DNA of 64,000 bases from JAPPLB01 sp965208945 (GTDB lineage: Bacteria > Acidobacteriota > Terriglobia > Bryobacterales > UBA6623), in the NCBI GenBank assembly GCA_965208945.1, contig OZ242366.1, positions 3,348,001 through 3,412,000 on the forward strand. Direction: 5' to 3'. Numbering within the stretch: the stretch's first letter is position 1; each line of letters opens with the position of its first letter. Shown in pieces: positions 9,541 through 19,073 of this stretch. Made by a program: the position numbers and the translations under genes. The notes below the pieces were generated by a model. The model worked only from the letters and a program-made list of their open reading frames with translations, was not told the origin of the DNA and searched no databases.

Positions 9541-10713
9541 TCATTTTCGGCGCGACTGTCCTCCAACCGCGGCGGCCCTACCCTGCCACCATAACAGGAT
9601 CGGACTGGCAACGAACACTGAGGAGTAAGTCCCGATCAACACGCCGACCACCAAGGCGAACGAAAAGCTTCTCAGCACCTCGCCGCCGAAGACGAACAGA
9701 CACAGGACGGCCAGTAGGGTCAGACCGGACGTCAAAACCGTACGCGCCAGCGTCTGGTTCACACTCAGGTTCAGCAAGCTCGCCAACGGCTGACGCCGCG
9801 TCAACTTGCGGTTTTCTCTCACACGGTCGAAGATCACGATCGTATCGTTCATCGAATAACCTACCAGGGTGAGAAAAGCCGCGACGACGGTCAACTCGAT
9901 CTCCCGGTTGAAAAGCGAGAAGAACCCGAGTGTGATCAAAACGTCGTGGAAGACCGCCGCGACCGCCGCGACCCCGTAAATCCACTCAAAACGAAATGCG
10001 ATATATACCAGCATCCCGCCCAGAGCAAACAGAGTTGCCTTGATCGCCTGCCACTGAAGCTCTTTACCGATTTTCGGTCCGACGTACCCTCCCCCTCGGA
10101 TCGCAAACGCTCCGAGGTAAGTCTCCTCCTCAAGCGCCGATATGATATCAGCATTGACCCCCTCAATGGAAGTCAATAATGAAAAATCTCTTACCAGGCC
10201 CGATTGCGGAGCCTCATCGCGAAACGCCAATAGCACTCGGACCTCTTCCGTGATCTCCTCGGTCGTCAAGGGAGACTCGGCGATCTTGGGATTCGAGACC
10301 ACCCGGTCAGCCAGAGTTTCCAAGCCGACGTTGTTGAAATCCAGTTTCGATTCCTCGCTTCCGTAGAGCCGGCGCAGAGTTGCCACAATCTTGTCCTGCC
10401 CGGATGTGAGGGCCTCCTCTTCGGTCAGATCGAGATCGATTTTCAACTCGTGGCTGTCGGGTCCCTCCTCGAAGGGCTGGAGAGTAGCCACGTTGAGCCC
10501 CTCGCCGGTCAGCGCCTCTCGGATTTCATCCAATCGAGGCTCATCCTTGAATTTCACGTAAACGAGCGTGCCGCCCTTGAAATCAATGCCGAACTTTGGT
10601 CCGCCCTTGAGAAAAAGGCTCACGCCGCCCGCCACGATGAGCAGCAGTGAAAGTCCGAGGAAGTATTTCCGCCGGCCGATGAAGTCGATGTTCGTCTCTT
10701 TCAGAAGCTGCAT
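9541..10713 (-). CDS. secF: Protein translocase subunit SecF
   Basis: A 390-residue SecF: first transmembrane helix then FGIDFKGGTLVYVKF, a longer than usual periplasmic domain (about 40-195), and five more helices ending in the Sec_GG/SD_MMPL region (motif YSMNDTIVIFDRVREN). With SecD it uses the proton gradient to complete protein export. It lies 68 bp after secD in the order tgt-yajC-secD-secF. No clear Shine-Dalgarno precedes the ATG. Confidence 0.95.
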   Translation of the reverse strand: MQLLKETNIDFIGRRKYFLGLSLLLIVAGGVSLFLKGGPKFGIDFKGGTLVYVKFKDEPRLDEIREALTGEGLNVATLQPFEEGPDSHELKIDLDLTEEEALTSGQDKIVATLRRLYGSEESKLDFNNVGLETLADRVVSNPKIAESPLTTEEITEEVRVLLAFRDEAPQSGLVRDFSLLTSIEGVNADIISALEEETYLGAFAIRGGGYVGPKIGKELQWQAIKATLFALGGMLVYIAFRFEWIYGVAAVAAVFHDVLITLGFFSLFNREIELTVVAAFLTLVGYSMNDTIVIFDRVRENRKLTRRQPLASLLNLSVNQTLARTVLTSGLTLLAVLCLFVFGGEVLRSFSFALVVGVLIGTYSSVFVASPILLWWQGRAAAVGGQSRRK

Positions 10714-10781
10714 GATTCAGCGTGGAGCGGATTCCGATATCCCTAGACACCGGCGTGCGCCGCAAAGTTCCCGGTAACGGT

Positions 10782-12416
10782 TCAGATACTCAACTCCTTG
10801 ACTTGCTTCTTGCCCGCCAAGGCAAAATCAAAGATCAGCCGTGATACGAACACGGACGTGAACAGATTTGCAACCAAGCCGATCGCCAGGGTCACAGCGA
10901 AGCCCTGCACCGGGCCGCGGCCGAACAGGAACAGGAATGCGGCGGCAATGATTGTAGTCAGGTTGGTGTCAATCAAAGTCAGGAAGGCCTTCGCGAATCC
11001 CGCATTCAGGGCGCCGACGACCCCCTTGCCGGCCCGCAACTCTTCGCGAATGCGCTCGAAGATCAGCACGTTGGCGTCCACGGCCATGCCGATCGTCAAG
11101 ATGATTCCCGCTATGCCCGGCAGTGTCAGCGTAAAGCTGAAGTAGCTCAGCATCGCCAACAGAATGAGCAGGTTCAGCATCAGGGCCAGTACGGCATTGA
11201 TGCCGGCTCGGCGATAGTACACCAGCATCGAGAAAACGACGAGCGCCAATCCCAGCAACGCGCTCCTGACGCCTTGCCGGATGGAATCCGCCCCCAGCGA
11301 GGCGCCAACCGTCCGCTCCTCGAGGTACTCGACCGAAGCCGGCAAGGAACCCGCCCGCAGCACCAGAGCCAAGTCCTGCGCCTCCTGCTGACCGCTCAAC
11401 CCACTGATGCTGCCCTGGTCTGTGATCCGGGACCGAATCTCCGCCACGCTCTTGATACGATCGTCCAGAACCACCGCCAGGAGGTTGCCGACATTCGCCC
11501 CCGTATAGTCCCCGAAACGGCTCCCCGCCTCGGGTGAAAGAACAAACCTTGATTCCCAGGTCTGGTCCTCGGGGTTGCGTCCGGGAACGGCATTCCGTAA
11601 GTCCGAGCCGGTAATCACGGGCACCGCGTTCAAGACGTACCATTCGTTCTCAGCACCGCCCACGGCCGCCCTCTGGTGCAACCTCAACTCGCTGTTCGGC
11701 GGCATCACGCCGTTGTGGGCCGCCCGCGCCGAATCGATGTCAGGATACGGAGTCGCATCAAGCACTTCCTGGATCTCGAGCTGCGCCGTCATCGACAGGA
11801 TCTGCATCACGCGGGCCGGATCGCTGAGTCCCGGCAATTGCACCAGGACTTCGTATTCCGCGTCTGCCCGCCCGTGCTGCTGGATGGTCGGTTCGGTCAA
11901 ACCCAGGCTGTTGACGCGATTCTCGACGGTTGCGATCGTCTGAGTCACCGTGTCGTTCTTGAGAAGCGCCAGTGAGGAAGGCCGAATGCGCAATTCCCAG
12001 ACGGCGGATGATCGGCTTGACGGCAGCCAATTGGGGAAGTATTGCTCGACGGTGTTCCGGAAGTCCGAAGCCCGTTCGGCCGGGACCCCTTCCACCGTGA
12101 TCATGATGTCGTCAGCTTGTTCGATCGTTTCGGGGTTGTTTCTCGTGATGGAATCCGGAGTCAGCGGCACAGGCAAGTCGCCGAGTTCGTCCTGCAGCCG
12201 CCGGATCGTACGATCCGCCTCTGCACGCAGCGCTTCCTGTACCTGCACCTGAAGAATCAGATGGACGCCGCCCTTCAGATCGAGGCCCAGGGTGACCTTC
12301 TCTTCCAGATGGTCGTAGATGTCCTGCAGGGAGGTAGGCAGCCCGATGACGCCGTAAAGAGCAGTCAGGGCCACCGCCAGGGCGATCAACAACCGATTTC
12401 GCAGACTGCCTTTCAT
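10782..12416 (-). CDS. secD: Protein translocase subunit SecD
   Basis: A 544-residue SecD: N-terminal helix, motif LGLDLKGGVHLILQV, a large periplasmic region with P1 head domain (to about 340), and five C-terminal membrane helices with GMAVDANVLIFERIREELR. Normal for the family in length. Partner of SecF encoded immediately downstream; yajC lies 40 bp upstream, together forming the SecDF-YajC complex. Confidence 0.96.
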   Translation of the reverse strand: MKGSLRNRLLIALAVALTALYGVIGLPTSLQDIYDHLEEKVTLGLDLKGGVHLILQVQVQEALRAEADRTIRRLQDELGDLPVPLTPDSITRNNPETIEQADDIMITVEGVPAERASDFRNTVEQYFPNWLPSSRSSAVWELRIRPSSLALLKNDTVTQTIATVENRVNSLGLTEPTIQQHGRADAEYEVLVQLPGLSDPARVMQILSMTAQLEIQEVLDATPYPDIDSARAAHNGVMPPNSELRLHQRAAVGGAENEWYVLNAVPVITGSDLRNAVPGRNPEDQTWESRFVLSPEAGSRFGDYTGANVGNLLAVVLDDRIKSVAEIRSRITDQGSISGLSGQQEAQDLALVLRAGSLPASVEYLEERTVGASLGADSIRQGVRSALLGLALVVFSMLVYYRRAGINAVLALMLNLLILLAMLSYFSFTLTLPGIAGIILTIGMAVDANVLIFERIREELRAGKGVVGALNAGFAKAFLTLIDTNLTTIIAAAFLFLFGRGPVQGFAVTLAIGLVANLFTSVFVSRLIFDFALAGKKQVKELSI

Positions 12417-12456
12417 AAGGTCGAAATACCGCTCAGCGGCTAGCCCTGATTGTGTC

Positions 12457-12864
12457 TTACTTCTTTTCCTCGTTCTGCGACAGCAGCGCCGTCACGGCGC
12501 CCCGTGAGAACTGGATCTTGACGTTGTCCGGCCTTACACGCAACGTGACCGTGTTGTCTTTCTCGCCCAGTGACACGATCGTACCAATGACGCCGCCATT
12601 CGTCACCACGCGATCGCCGTTCTGCAGGTTTCGCAGCATCTCGTCTGTCTTCTTCTGCCGCCGACGCATCGGCAGAAACAGTACAAGGTAAAAAATCACC
12701 ACCATCAAGATGATGGGAACGAAAGGCGTCGACAACGGGTTCGCTTGCAGTAGGAACAACGCCGGAGCCGGGTTCGACCCGGCCGAAAATGTCACTTCCA
12801 ACAACGAACGCATGTCCAAACTGATCCCCAGCAGGCCCGTCAAGAGCAGCCATAGCTCTTCCAC
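12457..12864 (-). CDS. yajC: Preprotein translocase subunit YajC
   Basis: A small single-pass membrane protein with the YajC signature FVPIILMVVIFYLVLFLPMRRRQKKTDEM followed by a KOW-like segment NGDRVVTNGGVIGTIVSL (shown here split). It associates with SecDF. The reading from the GTG at 12864 gives 135 residues, longer than usual; ATG at 12813 is a reasonable alternative and neither has a convincing ribosome site. Confidence 0.9.
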   Translation of the reverse strand: MEELWLLLTGLLGISLDMRSLLEVTFSAGSNPAPALFLLQANPLSTPFVPIILMVVIFYLVLFLPMRRRQKKTDEMLRNLQNGDRVVTNGGVIGTIVSLGEKDNTVTLRVRPDNVKIQFSRGAVTALLSQNEEKK

Positions 12865-12918
12865 TTCAGCGTTGCAACAGGGAAATCGGAATCGAAACGA
12901 ACGCCTCGGAGATTCGGG

Positions 12919-14091
12919 CTAGGAGCGCTGCTCTTCCTTAGCGCGAATCAGGGCCAAATACTGGGGAAGATCCCCAAACAGTATAGCTTCGCGAATCCTC
13001 CTCATCCTGTCAAGGTAGACGGATACGTTGTGTAACGTCGCCAATGTACCGAACAGCATCTCTCGCGCCAGGAACAGGTGTCGCAAGTATGCCCGAGAGA
13101 AGTTCCGGCAGGTGTAACACGAGCACTCCTCGTCCACGGGACGAGAGTCACGGGACCAAGCGGCGTTTTTAATCACCACCGGACCAGAGCTCGTGAACAG
13201 GTAGCCGTTGCGCGCGTTGCGCGTCGGCAGAACGCAATCCATCATATCGACACCCCGCGCCACGTATTCCCCGAGCTCATGGAGCATCCCCACGCCCATG
13301 ACATAGCGCGGCCGGTCTTTTGGCAGCATGGGCTCTGTAGCCTCGACCATTTCGTAGCTCATCGCTCGCGGCTCGCCCACCGACAACCCTCCGATCGCAT
13401 ATCCCGGCGCATTCAACATGGCCAGCCGCTCGGCGCACTCCCGCCGCAAACGCTCGAACATCGACCCTTGAACGATCGGAAACAGAGCCCGGCTTTCGTC
13501 GTGGCTGTTCTTCCAGTGCTCAAACGCGCGCTCTGCCCAGTGCAGCGTCGTTTCCATCGACGCCCGCGCACGCTCATGGCTCACCGGGTATTCGGTGCAC
13601 TCGTCCAGCACCATCATGATGTCGCTACCGAGCGACCGTTGGGCATCGACGGTCGACTCCGGCGTAAACAGGTGCTCCGACCCATCCAGGTGCGACCGAA
13701 AGACAACTCCGCTTGCAGTGACCTTTCGCAGACCCGCCAAACTGAAAACCTGGAAACCGCCCGAGTCTGTGAGTACGGCGCGCGGCCACCCCATAAACCG
13801 GTGCAGGCCGCCCAGTTCTTCGATTGCCTTGTGGCCGGGTCTAAGATAGAGGTGGTAGGTGTTCGCAAGGATCAGGGACGCCTGCAACTCCTCGTCCAGC
13901 ATCCGTTGTGTCAAACCTTTGACAGTCGCCTGCGTCCCGACCGGCATGAACACCGGCGTCTCGACCGCCCCATGAGCCGTGTGCAGCAGTCCAGCGCGCG
14001 CCCGCGTGCAAGGACATTCAGCTACCACCTCAAAACGGAACGGTCCAGGCAACCTCTGCCGCACCGTCTCTTCCGCCTTCTCAGCGGCCAT
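12919..14091 (-). CDS. tgt: Queuine tRNA-ribosyltransferase (tRNA-guanine transglycosylase)
   Basis: A 390-residue TGT that exchanges guanine-34 for preQ1 in GUN-anticodon tRNAs. Visible are the N-terminal TPVFMPVGTQATVKGLT, substrate motif DSGGFQVFSL, catalytic-region MMDCVLPTRNARNG and the C-terminal zinc site (CSCYTC plus a downstream His). Its start overlaps the stop of the P1 peptidase gene by 11 bp and it precedes yajC-secD-secF, the classical order. Confidence 0.96.
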   Translation of the reverse strand: MAAEKAEETVRQRLPGPFRFEVVAECPCTRARAGLLHTAHGAVETPVFMPVGTQATVKGLTQRMLDEELQASLILANTYHLYLRPGHKAIEELGGLHRFMGWPRAVLTDSGGFQVFSLAGLRKVTASGVVFRSHLDGSEHLFTPESTVDAQRSLGSDIMMVLDECTEYPVSHERARASMETTLHWAERAFEHWKNSHDESRALFPIVQGSMFERLRRECAERLAMLNAPGYAIGGLSVGEPRAMSYEMVEATEPMLPKDRPRYVMGVGMLHELGEYVARGVDMMDCVLPTRNARNGYLFTSSGPVVIKNAAWSRDSRPVDEECSCYTCRNFSRAYLRHLFLAREMLFGTLATLHNVSVYLDRMRRIREAILFGDLPQYLALIRAKEEQRS

Positions 14092-15196
14092 GTTTTGCCA
14101 GGATTTCCCGCAACTGCCCGATCGGTATCGCTTCTGCCCGGTTTCCGCGGTGCCCCTCCACCGTCGTCGCCCGCAGCATCGAATTCAGGATCGCTTCTTC
14201 GGTCGCTTCAATCGTCGCCTGAAACAGTGGCCCGAGCCGTCCATCCTCCAGGTACTTTGACGGGTCTCGCTCTGTGGAGAACGCAATCACGAAATCACCG
14301 CTTCCATGCCCGCCCGAAGAACCGGTCCGGGCCAGCCCGAAACTCGCCCTGCGCGCGATTCGTTTGAGTTGTCGCGCATCCGCAGATGCGTCCGTCGCGA
14401 CGATCATCATGATCGAACCGTCGGCCAAATCAAGGTCTTTTTCGGATTCGGCCCTCGCGCGTCTGCTCTCCGCCGCCAGCTCTTTGCCTACGGGGACTCC
14501 ATCGACGGTCAGCAGCCCGCCGAAATTCGATTGCACCAGAACGCCGACGGTATAGCCGCCCTGCCGCTCAGACAACAGCCGCGAGCTCGACCCGATGCCG
14601 CCCTTGAACCCGAACGCGCGCGTCCCGGTGCCCGCTCCCACCGATCCCTCCTCGACCGGACCGCTCTCGGCCGTTTCAATCGCCGCCAGGAAATCCTCGC
14701 GTTCGAGATGCTCGCCCCGAATATCATTGAGGCGTCCGTCGTTGGTCTCTCCGACAACCGGGTTGATCGATCGAACGTCCTCGTTGCCCGTCAGATGAAG
14801 CGTATAGTGCTTCAAAGCGTCCGCCGCTTCCCAAACAGCAAGGGTGTTCGTGAGCATGATCGGCGTCTCGATCACACCCAGCTCTTCGATCTGCGTTGAG
14901 CCGATCAACTTGCCAAAAGCATTGAAGACGAATGTTGCGGCCCGGACTTTCTCCTGGAACAGGTTGCGGTCGTGAGGCAAGATCGCCGTCGCCCCGGTCC
15001 GAACGCTATCACCCCGGACCACAGTACGGTGTCCGACCTTGACCCCCGCCACATCCGTAATCGCATTCAGCGGCCCCGGGGACATCACACCAGGAGCAAT
15101 CCCCAGATCCCTCGCCCGAGGCCGTTCTTCTTGGGCAAAAGCACACATAGCCAGAACCACGCAAACATTAATCCAACGCATCACCATTACGCTCAT
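14081..15196 (-). CDS. Exported P1-family (S58, DmpA-like) peptidase
   Basis: A roughly 371-residue N-terminal-nucleophile aminopeptidase of family S58. A signal peptide (MRWINVCVVLAMCAFA) is followed by DLGIAPGVMSPGPLNAITDV. The autocleavage region GFKGGIGSSSRLL supplies the nucleophile Ser after self-processing between Gly and Ser. These enzymes remove small N-terminal residues or cleave beta-peptides. Candidate starts are 15196, 15187 and 15181, all close together; upstream of them only repeat DNA is found. Overlaps tgt by 11 bp, so they are probably cotranscribed. Confidence 0.88.
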   Translation of the reverse strand: MSVMVMRWINVCVVLAMCAFAQEERPRARDLGIAPGVMSPGPLNAITDVAGVKVGHRTVVRGDSVRTGATAILPHDRNLFQEKVRAATFVFNAFGKLIGSTQIEELGVIETPIMLTNTLAVWEAADALKHYTLHLTGNEDVRSINPVVGETNDGRLNDIRGEHLEREDFLAAIETAESGPVEEGSVGAGTGTRAFGFKGGIGSSSRLLSERQGGYTVGVLVQSNFGGLLTVDGVPVGKELAAESRRARAESEKDLDLADGSIMMIVATDASADARQLKRIARRASFGLARTGSSGGHGSGDFVIAFSTERDPSKYLEDGRLGPLFQATIEATEEAILNSMLRATTVEGHRGNRAEAIPIGQLREILAKHGR

Positions 15197-15234
15197 CGCG
15201 TCCCATTGTAAAGCCGCGTTGCATCGAGAGTCGC

Positions 15235-15501
15235 TAGCAGCCCGTGTCAAAAGTCCCGTGGAAGGCGCGGCGGGCTCCTGCTCATCCTCGGCGCGGAGTG
15301 AGGAGGACCTCCGATCCGGGTGATCTCCTCCGACGAACGACAAAGCCGACGGCCGCAAATGTCTGTCGCCCAAAGGGTTACGCGCCGCTTCCGCTCGGCC
15401 GCGCGGAGAGCGAGGCGCCACGTTCCTGGCACGGCTAGGCGTTACGTCAATGGTGCCGGGGCGCGTAACGCCGCCCGCGTGACTTTAGACACGGGCTGCT
15501 A
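15235..15501 (+). repeat. Family B TA-flanked inverted-repeat element (complete)
   Basis: A 265-bp element bounded by TA dinucleotides with terminal inverted repeats GCAGCCCGTGTCAAAAGTC and GACTTTAGACACGGGCTGC (one mismatch). A second copy lies at 35822-36143. No coding potential is credible. It looks like a non-autonomous transposable element (MITE) with TA target duplication. It abuts a family A element, sharing the TA at 15500-15501. Confidence 0.8.
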
Positions 15502-15706
15502 GCCTGCATTTCTCACCACGCGGCGAGGTGAAGTGCGTGAGAGGGCCGTCAGGACTAGGCGCAAGCCGGGCGGAGGAAAAAGGCGCGAGCCGCTTGGCGC
15601 GCGCAGGCGTACTTGAACAGTACGTTGAGCACGGCAAGCAAGCGCAACGAAGTTCTGGTGCTCGTATCGTGTGCTTCGACCGTCGGGTGGTGAGAAATGC
15701 AGGCTA
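15500..15706 (+). repeat. Family A TA-flanked palindromic element, long form (reference copy)
   Basis: Type copy of the dominant repeat of the window. It is bounded by TA on both sides with 18-bp terminal inverted repeats GCCTGCATTTCTCACCAC and GTGGTGAGAAATGCAGGC. The interior carries a small palindrome CGTACT-TGAAC-AGTACG. Long forms (this one, 20565, 34731, 37473) hold about 24 bp extra, including GGGCGGAGGAAAAA, compared with short forms of about 180 bp (17128, 27490, 39873, 48330, 63785). Features fit a MITE with TA duplication, as for IS630/Tc1-mariner relatives (inference). No transposase for it is in the window. Confidence 0.85.
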
Positions 15707-15851
15707 GGAGCCCGCTGCATGTTTTTGGAGAGGACGTGTGTAATCTGTGCGGCCTTCTCCAAGTCGCGGATGCCCGTGTACTCGGACGCGGCGTGCCGGA
15801 ACAGGTAGAACAACGCGGCCCGTGGCGCTGCGGTGTTACCATGGCGCCATT

Positions 15852-17072
15852 ATGACCCGACGTTCCTTCGTCACCACGTCCGTGGCTCTTTCCGCCGCCG
15901 GCCGGCTCAAAGCCAATCGCGTTATCGGAGCCAATGATCGCATCGGCATTGGCGTGATCGGCTGCGGCCGCAGAAACCTGCTGCGCAGCGCTCTCGAATT
16001 TGCCGGCGAGACCAACGTCGAAGTCCGCGCCGTCTGCGACATCTGGCGGCAACAGCGCGAGAAAGCTGCGGCCGCGGTCATCGCCGCCGGCGGACCGGAG
16101 CCGAAACAAGTCGATCTCTACCGCGAGCTGCTCGCCTCGCCCGACATCGACGCCGTCCTGATCGGCACGCCCGATCATCAGCACTGCACTCAACTCATCG
16201 ACGCCGTCGAGGCCGGGAAGGACGCCTATGTCGAAAAGCCCCTCGCCATGGACATGAAGGAACTCAACCGCGCCGTCGACGCCGTCAACAAATCCGGCTG
16301 CGTCGTCCAGATGGGAACGCAGGTGCGCAGCTATGCCAGCGCCAAGGGCGCCCGCGATTTCGTGCAGTCCGGCGGGCTTGGCAAGGTGTTCAAGATCGAG
16401 CAGTCGCGCAACGGCTACCGGCCTTACTGGCACCGCTACGGCGAGCGCTCCATCGCCGAGTCCGATACGAACTGGCGTGAATTCCTCATGCACCGCAAAT
16501 ACCGGCCCTGGGACGCCGATCAGTACGCCGCCTGGTTCGGCTACCGTGAATTCTCACGCGGCCCTCACAGCAATCTGATGGTGCACTTCATCGACCTGGT
16601 CCACTACATCACCGGCGCGCCCGCACCCGCGCGCGTCATGACCATGGGCGGAACCTACCGCTGGAATGACGACCGCACGGCGCCCGACTCGGTCGAGACC
16701 GTTCTCGAATACCCGGAACAGGGTTTCCTGGTGCGCTACTGTACCATGTACGGCATCCCCGACAATAACTATCTGAAGTTCTTCGGCACGCGCGGCGTCA
16801 TGGACGGCTCACGCTGGTCCAAGCCCTTCCTGATCAGCGGCGAGAAGTCGCAAGAGGACGACCGCATCCTACCCGACGCCTTCATCCCTGAGGGTGACAG
16901 TACTCCGCATATGCTCGACTGGCTCCAGTGCCTGCGTACGCGTAAGACTCCCAACGCCCCTATCCAGGCCGGCTATGACCACTCCGTCGCCGTCATCATG
17001 TCCGACGAAAGCCTCATCCGAGGCCGCCGAATGCTTCACGACCCCAAAGCCCGAAAGATCCGCCCGGGTTGA
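15852..17072 (+). CDS. Exported Gfo/Idh/MocA-family oxidoreductase
   Basis: A 406-residue protein starting MTRRSFVTTSVALSAAG, a twin-arginine signal, then the Rossmann motif GVIGCGRR and the EKP motif (YVEKPLAMDMKEL) of NAD(P)-dependent sugar dehydrogenases. The C-terminal half is the usual alpha/beta domain. Exported members are plentiful in Acidobacteria and Planctomycetes; substrate unknown, probably a sugar or derivative. The start was set at 15852 because upstream codons lie in repeat-derived DNA. It stands alone between two family A elements. Confidence 0.88.
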   Translation: MTRRSFVTTSVALSAAGRLKANRVIGANDRIGIGVIGCGRRNLLRSALEFAGETNVEVRAVCDIWRQQREKAAAAVIAAGGPEPKQVDLYRELLASPDIDAVLIGTPDHQHCTQLIDAVEAGKDAYVEKPLAMDMKELNRAVDAVNKSGCVVQMGTQVRSYASAKGARDFVQSGGLGKVFKIEQSRNGYRPYWHRYGERSIAESDTNWREFLMHRKYRPWDADQYAAWFGYREFSRGPHSNLMVHFIDLVHYITGAPAPARVMTMGGTYRWNDDRTAPDSVETVLEYPEQGFLVRYCTMYGIPDNNYLKFFGTRGVMDGSRWSKPFLISGEKSQEDDRILPDAFIPEGDSTPHMLDWLQCLRTRKTPNAPIQAGYDHSVAVIMSDESLIRGRRMLHDPKARKIRPG

Positions 17073-17127
17073 GCCAGGCCGGACAGTTTCGAACGCCACG
17101 GTGTATCGGGCTCCCGTTTGCAGACGA

Positions 17128-17310
17128 TAGCCTGCATTTCTCACCACGTGGCGAGGCGAAGTGCGTGAGAGGGCCGTTAAGGCGAGGCGCGCGCCGCTTG
17201 GCGCGCGCAGGCGTACTTGAACCGTACGTTGAGCACGGTAAGCAAGCGCAACGAAGTCCTGGTGCTCGTATCGCGTGCTTCGACCGTCGGGTGGTGAGAA
17301 ATGCAGGCTA
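17128..17310 (+). repeat. Family A element, short form
   Basis: Complete short-form copy (TA to TA) between the Gfo/Idh/MocA gene and the GMC oxidoreductase gene; both terminal inverted repeats are intact. The 24-bp insertion of the long form is absent. Its right end contributes ATG codons that could be mistaken for the start of the following gene. Confidence 0.85.
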
Positions 17311-17360
17311 AAGCCGTTCATTCATTTGCCGATGCCTCCTGCGATATGCTGAGCACACCG

Positions 17361-19073
17361 ATGACTCAAGGGTCTTCGAAGTCTGATGTGTTCGACGTGG
17401 TTGTTGTCGGAGCCGGGGCTGGCGGCGGCACGATGAGCCGTGTCATGGCCGGCAAGGGCGCCAAGGTGGCGCTTCTTGAAGCCGGCCCCAGGCTCGTTCC
17501 CGAGGAGGAGTTCAAAGAGCACGACTGGCCGTACCATTACGATCACCGCGGAGCCGGTCCCGGGGGAGCAGGCTACTTCGAGAAGGGCAAGCCCTTTGGC
17601 TTCATGCGCACAACCAGCGGCGGCTGGGAGCTTCCTGACGAACCCTACACCGTCGGCGCAGGCAGCGAGTTCGTTTGGTTCCGTTCCCGCATTGTTGGCG
17701 GGCGGACCAATCACTACGGCCGCATGTCGTTCCGGTTGTCGGAATGGGATCTCAAGGCACGAGACCGTGACGGCGTCGGGCCGAACTGGCCGATCGGCTA
17801 TGCGGACCTTGCGCCGTATTACGACAAGGCGGAGAAGTTCATCGGTGTCACCGGGACGCACGAAGGCATCCCATCCGCACCGGACGGTGTCTTTCACGAA
17901 CCGCCGCCGCCCAAGGCTCACGAGCTCCTGGTCCAGGCTGCCGGGAAGAAGCTCGGCATCCCCTTTATCGCCAACCGCCGTGCGGTCATCACGCGCTCCA
18001 TCAACGGACGCGCTGCTTGCCACTACTGCGGCCAATGCGGACGCGGTTGCCTGACGGCGTCCGCTTATTCCGCCAGTCAGGTCGATGTCTTCCCGGCGCT
18101 CAAGACGGGTAATCTCACTCTGCGTACCGATGCGATGGCACGCGAGGTTCTCACCGATGCGAGCGGCAAGGCGGAGGGCGTGCTGTACATCGACCGTAAT
18201 ACACGCCAAGTGAAGCGGGTGCTTGGCAAAGCAGTGGTATTAGCCGCAAGCACATGCGAATCGGCCCGCATCCTGCTCAATTCCAAATCCAAGCTGTTCC
18301 CCAACGGCCTCGCCAACGGTTCGGGCATGGTCGGGCGCAACCTGATGGACACTGTCGGCTTGAGTGTCTCCGGCTATGTCCCTGCTCTCGAAGGCATGCC
18401 GGTCTACAACACCGACGGCTTCGGCGGCTCGCACCTCTACGCGCCTTGGTGGGGATACAACGATCATGCCAAGCTCGGCTTTCCGCGTGGGTATCACATC
18501 GAGTTCGGCGGCGGCTTTCGCATGCCCGGTGTTCATTCCGGTCATGACGCGGCGCGGCGGGCCGGCTACGGCAAGAGGATCAAGGAATGGATGCGGCAGG
18601 AGTACGGCGCGCGTGTCGGGTTCGCCGGGCGCGGCGAGATGATTCCGAATCGCTTCTCCTACTGTGAAATCGACCCGGCCATCGTCGATGACTGGGGTAT
18701 TCCGGTTCTTCGCTTCCACTTCAAGTTCAGCGAATACGAGTGGAAGCAGGCGCGCCACATGGAGGAAACGTTCAAGAGCATTATTGAATCGCTGGGCGGG
18801 CGGGTCACTGGAGTGGGGAACGCCTGGGAAAAGTCTGGGATCTCGATAGGCGGAAGCATCATCCACGAGGTCGGAACGGCTCGCATGGGGACGGACCCGC
18901 GCTCGTCGGTTCTGAACCCTTACTGTCAGGCGCATGAAGTAAAGAACCTGTTCGTGACTGACGGCTCGTGCTTCGTCACCAACCCGGACAAGAATCCCAC
19001 GCTTACGATCAACGCTCTCTCCTGGAGTGCGGCGGACTATCTGGCTGAGGCAATGAGAAAGGGCGATGTCTGA
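17361..19073 (+). CDS. GMC-family FAD-dependent oxidoreductase, large subunit
   Basis: A 570-residue flavoprotein with the FAD-binding motif VVVGAGAGGGTMSRVMAGKG near the N-terminus, a Cys-rich loop (CHYCGQCGRGC) and the GMC C-terminal motif with catalytic His (ADGSCFVTNPDKNPTLTINAL region). It resembles the large subunit of membrane-associated gluconate/sorbose-type dehydrogenases. The start at 17361 excludes 60 bp derived partly from a family A element. The next gene, overlapping by 8 bp, encodes the matching small subunit. Confidence 0.9.
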   Translation: MTQGSSKSDVFDVVVVGAGAGGGTMSRVMAGKGAKVALLEAGPRLVPEEEFKEHDWPYHYDHRGAGPGGAGYFEKGKPFGFMRTTSGGWELPDEPYTVGAGSEFVWFRSRIVGGRTNHYGRMSFRLSEWDLKARDRDGVGPNWPIGYADLAPYYDKAEKFIGVTGTHEGIPSAPDGVFHEPPPPKAHELLVQAAGKKLGIPFIANRRAVITRSINGRAACHYCGQCGRGCLTASAYSASQVDVFPALKTGNLTLRTDAMAREVLTDASGKAEGVLYIDRNTRQVKRVLGKAVVLAASTCESARILLNSKSKLFPNGLANGSGMVGRNLMDTVGLSVSGYVPALEGMPVYNTDGFGGSHLYAPWWGYNDHAKLGFPRGYHIEFGGGFRMPGVHSGHDAARRAGYGKRIKEWMRQEYGARVGFAGRGEMIPNRFSYCEIDPAIVDDWGIPVLRFHFKFSEYEWKQARHMEETFKSIIESLGGRVTGVGNAWEKSGISIGGSIIHEVGTARMGTDPRSSVLNPYCQAHEVKNLFVTDGSCFVTNPDKNPTLTINALSWSAADYLAEAMRKGDV

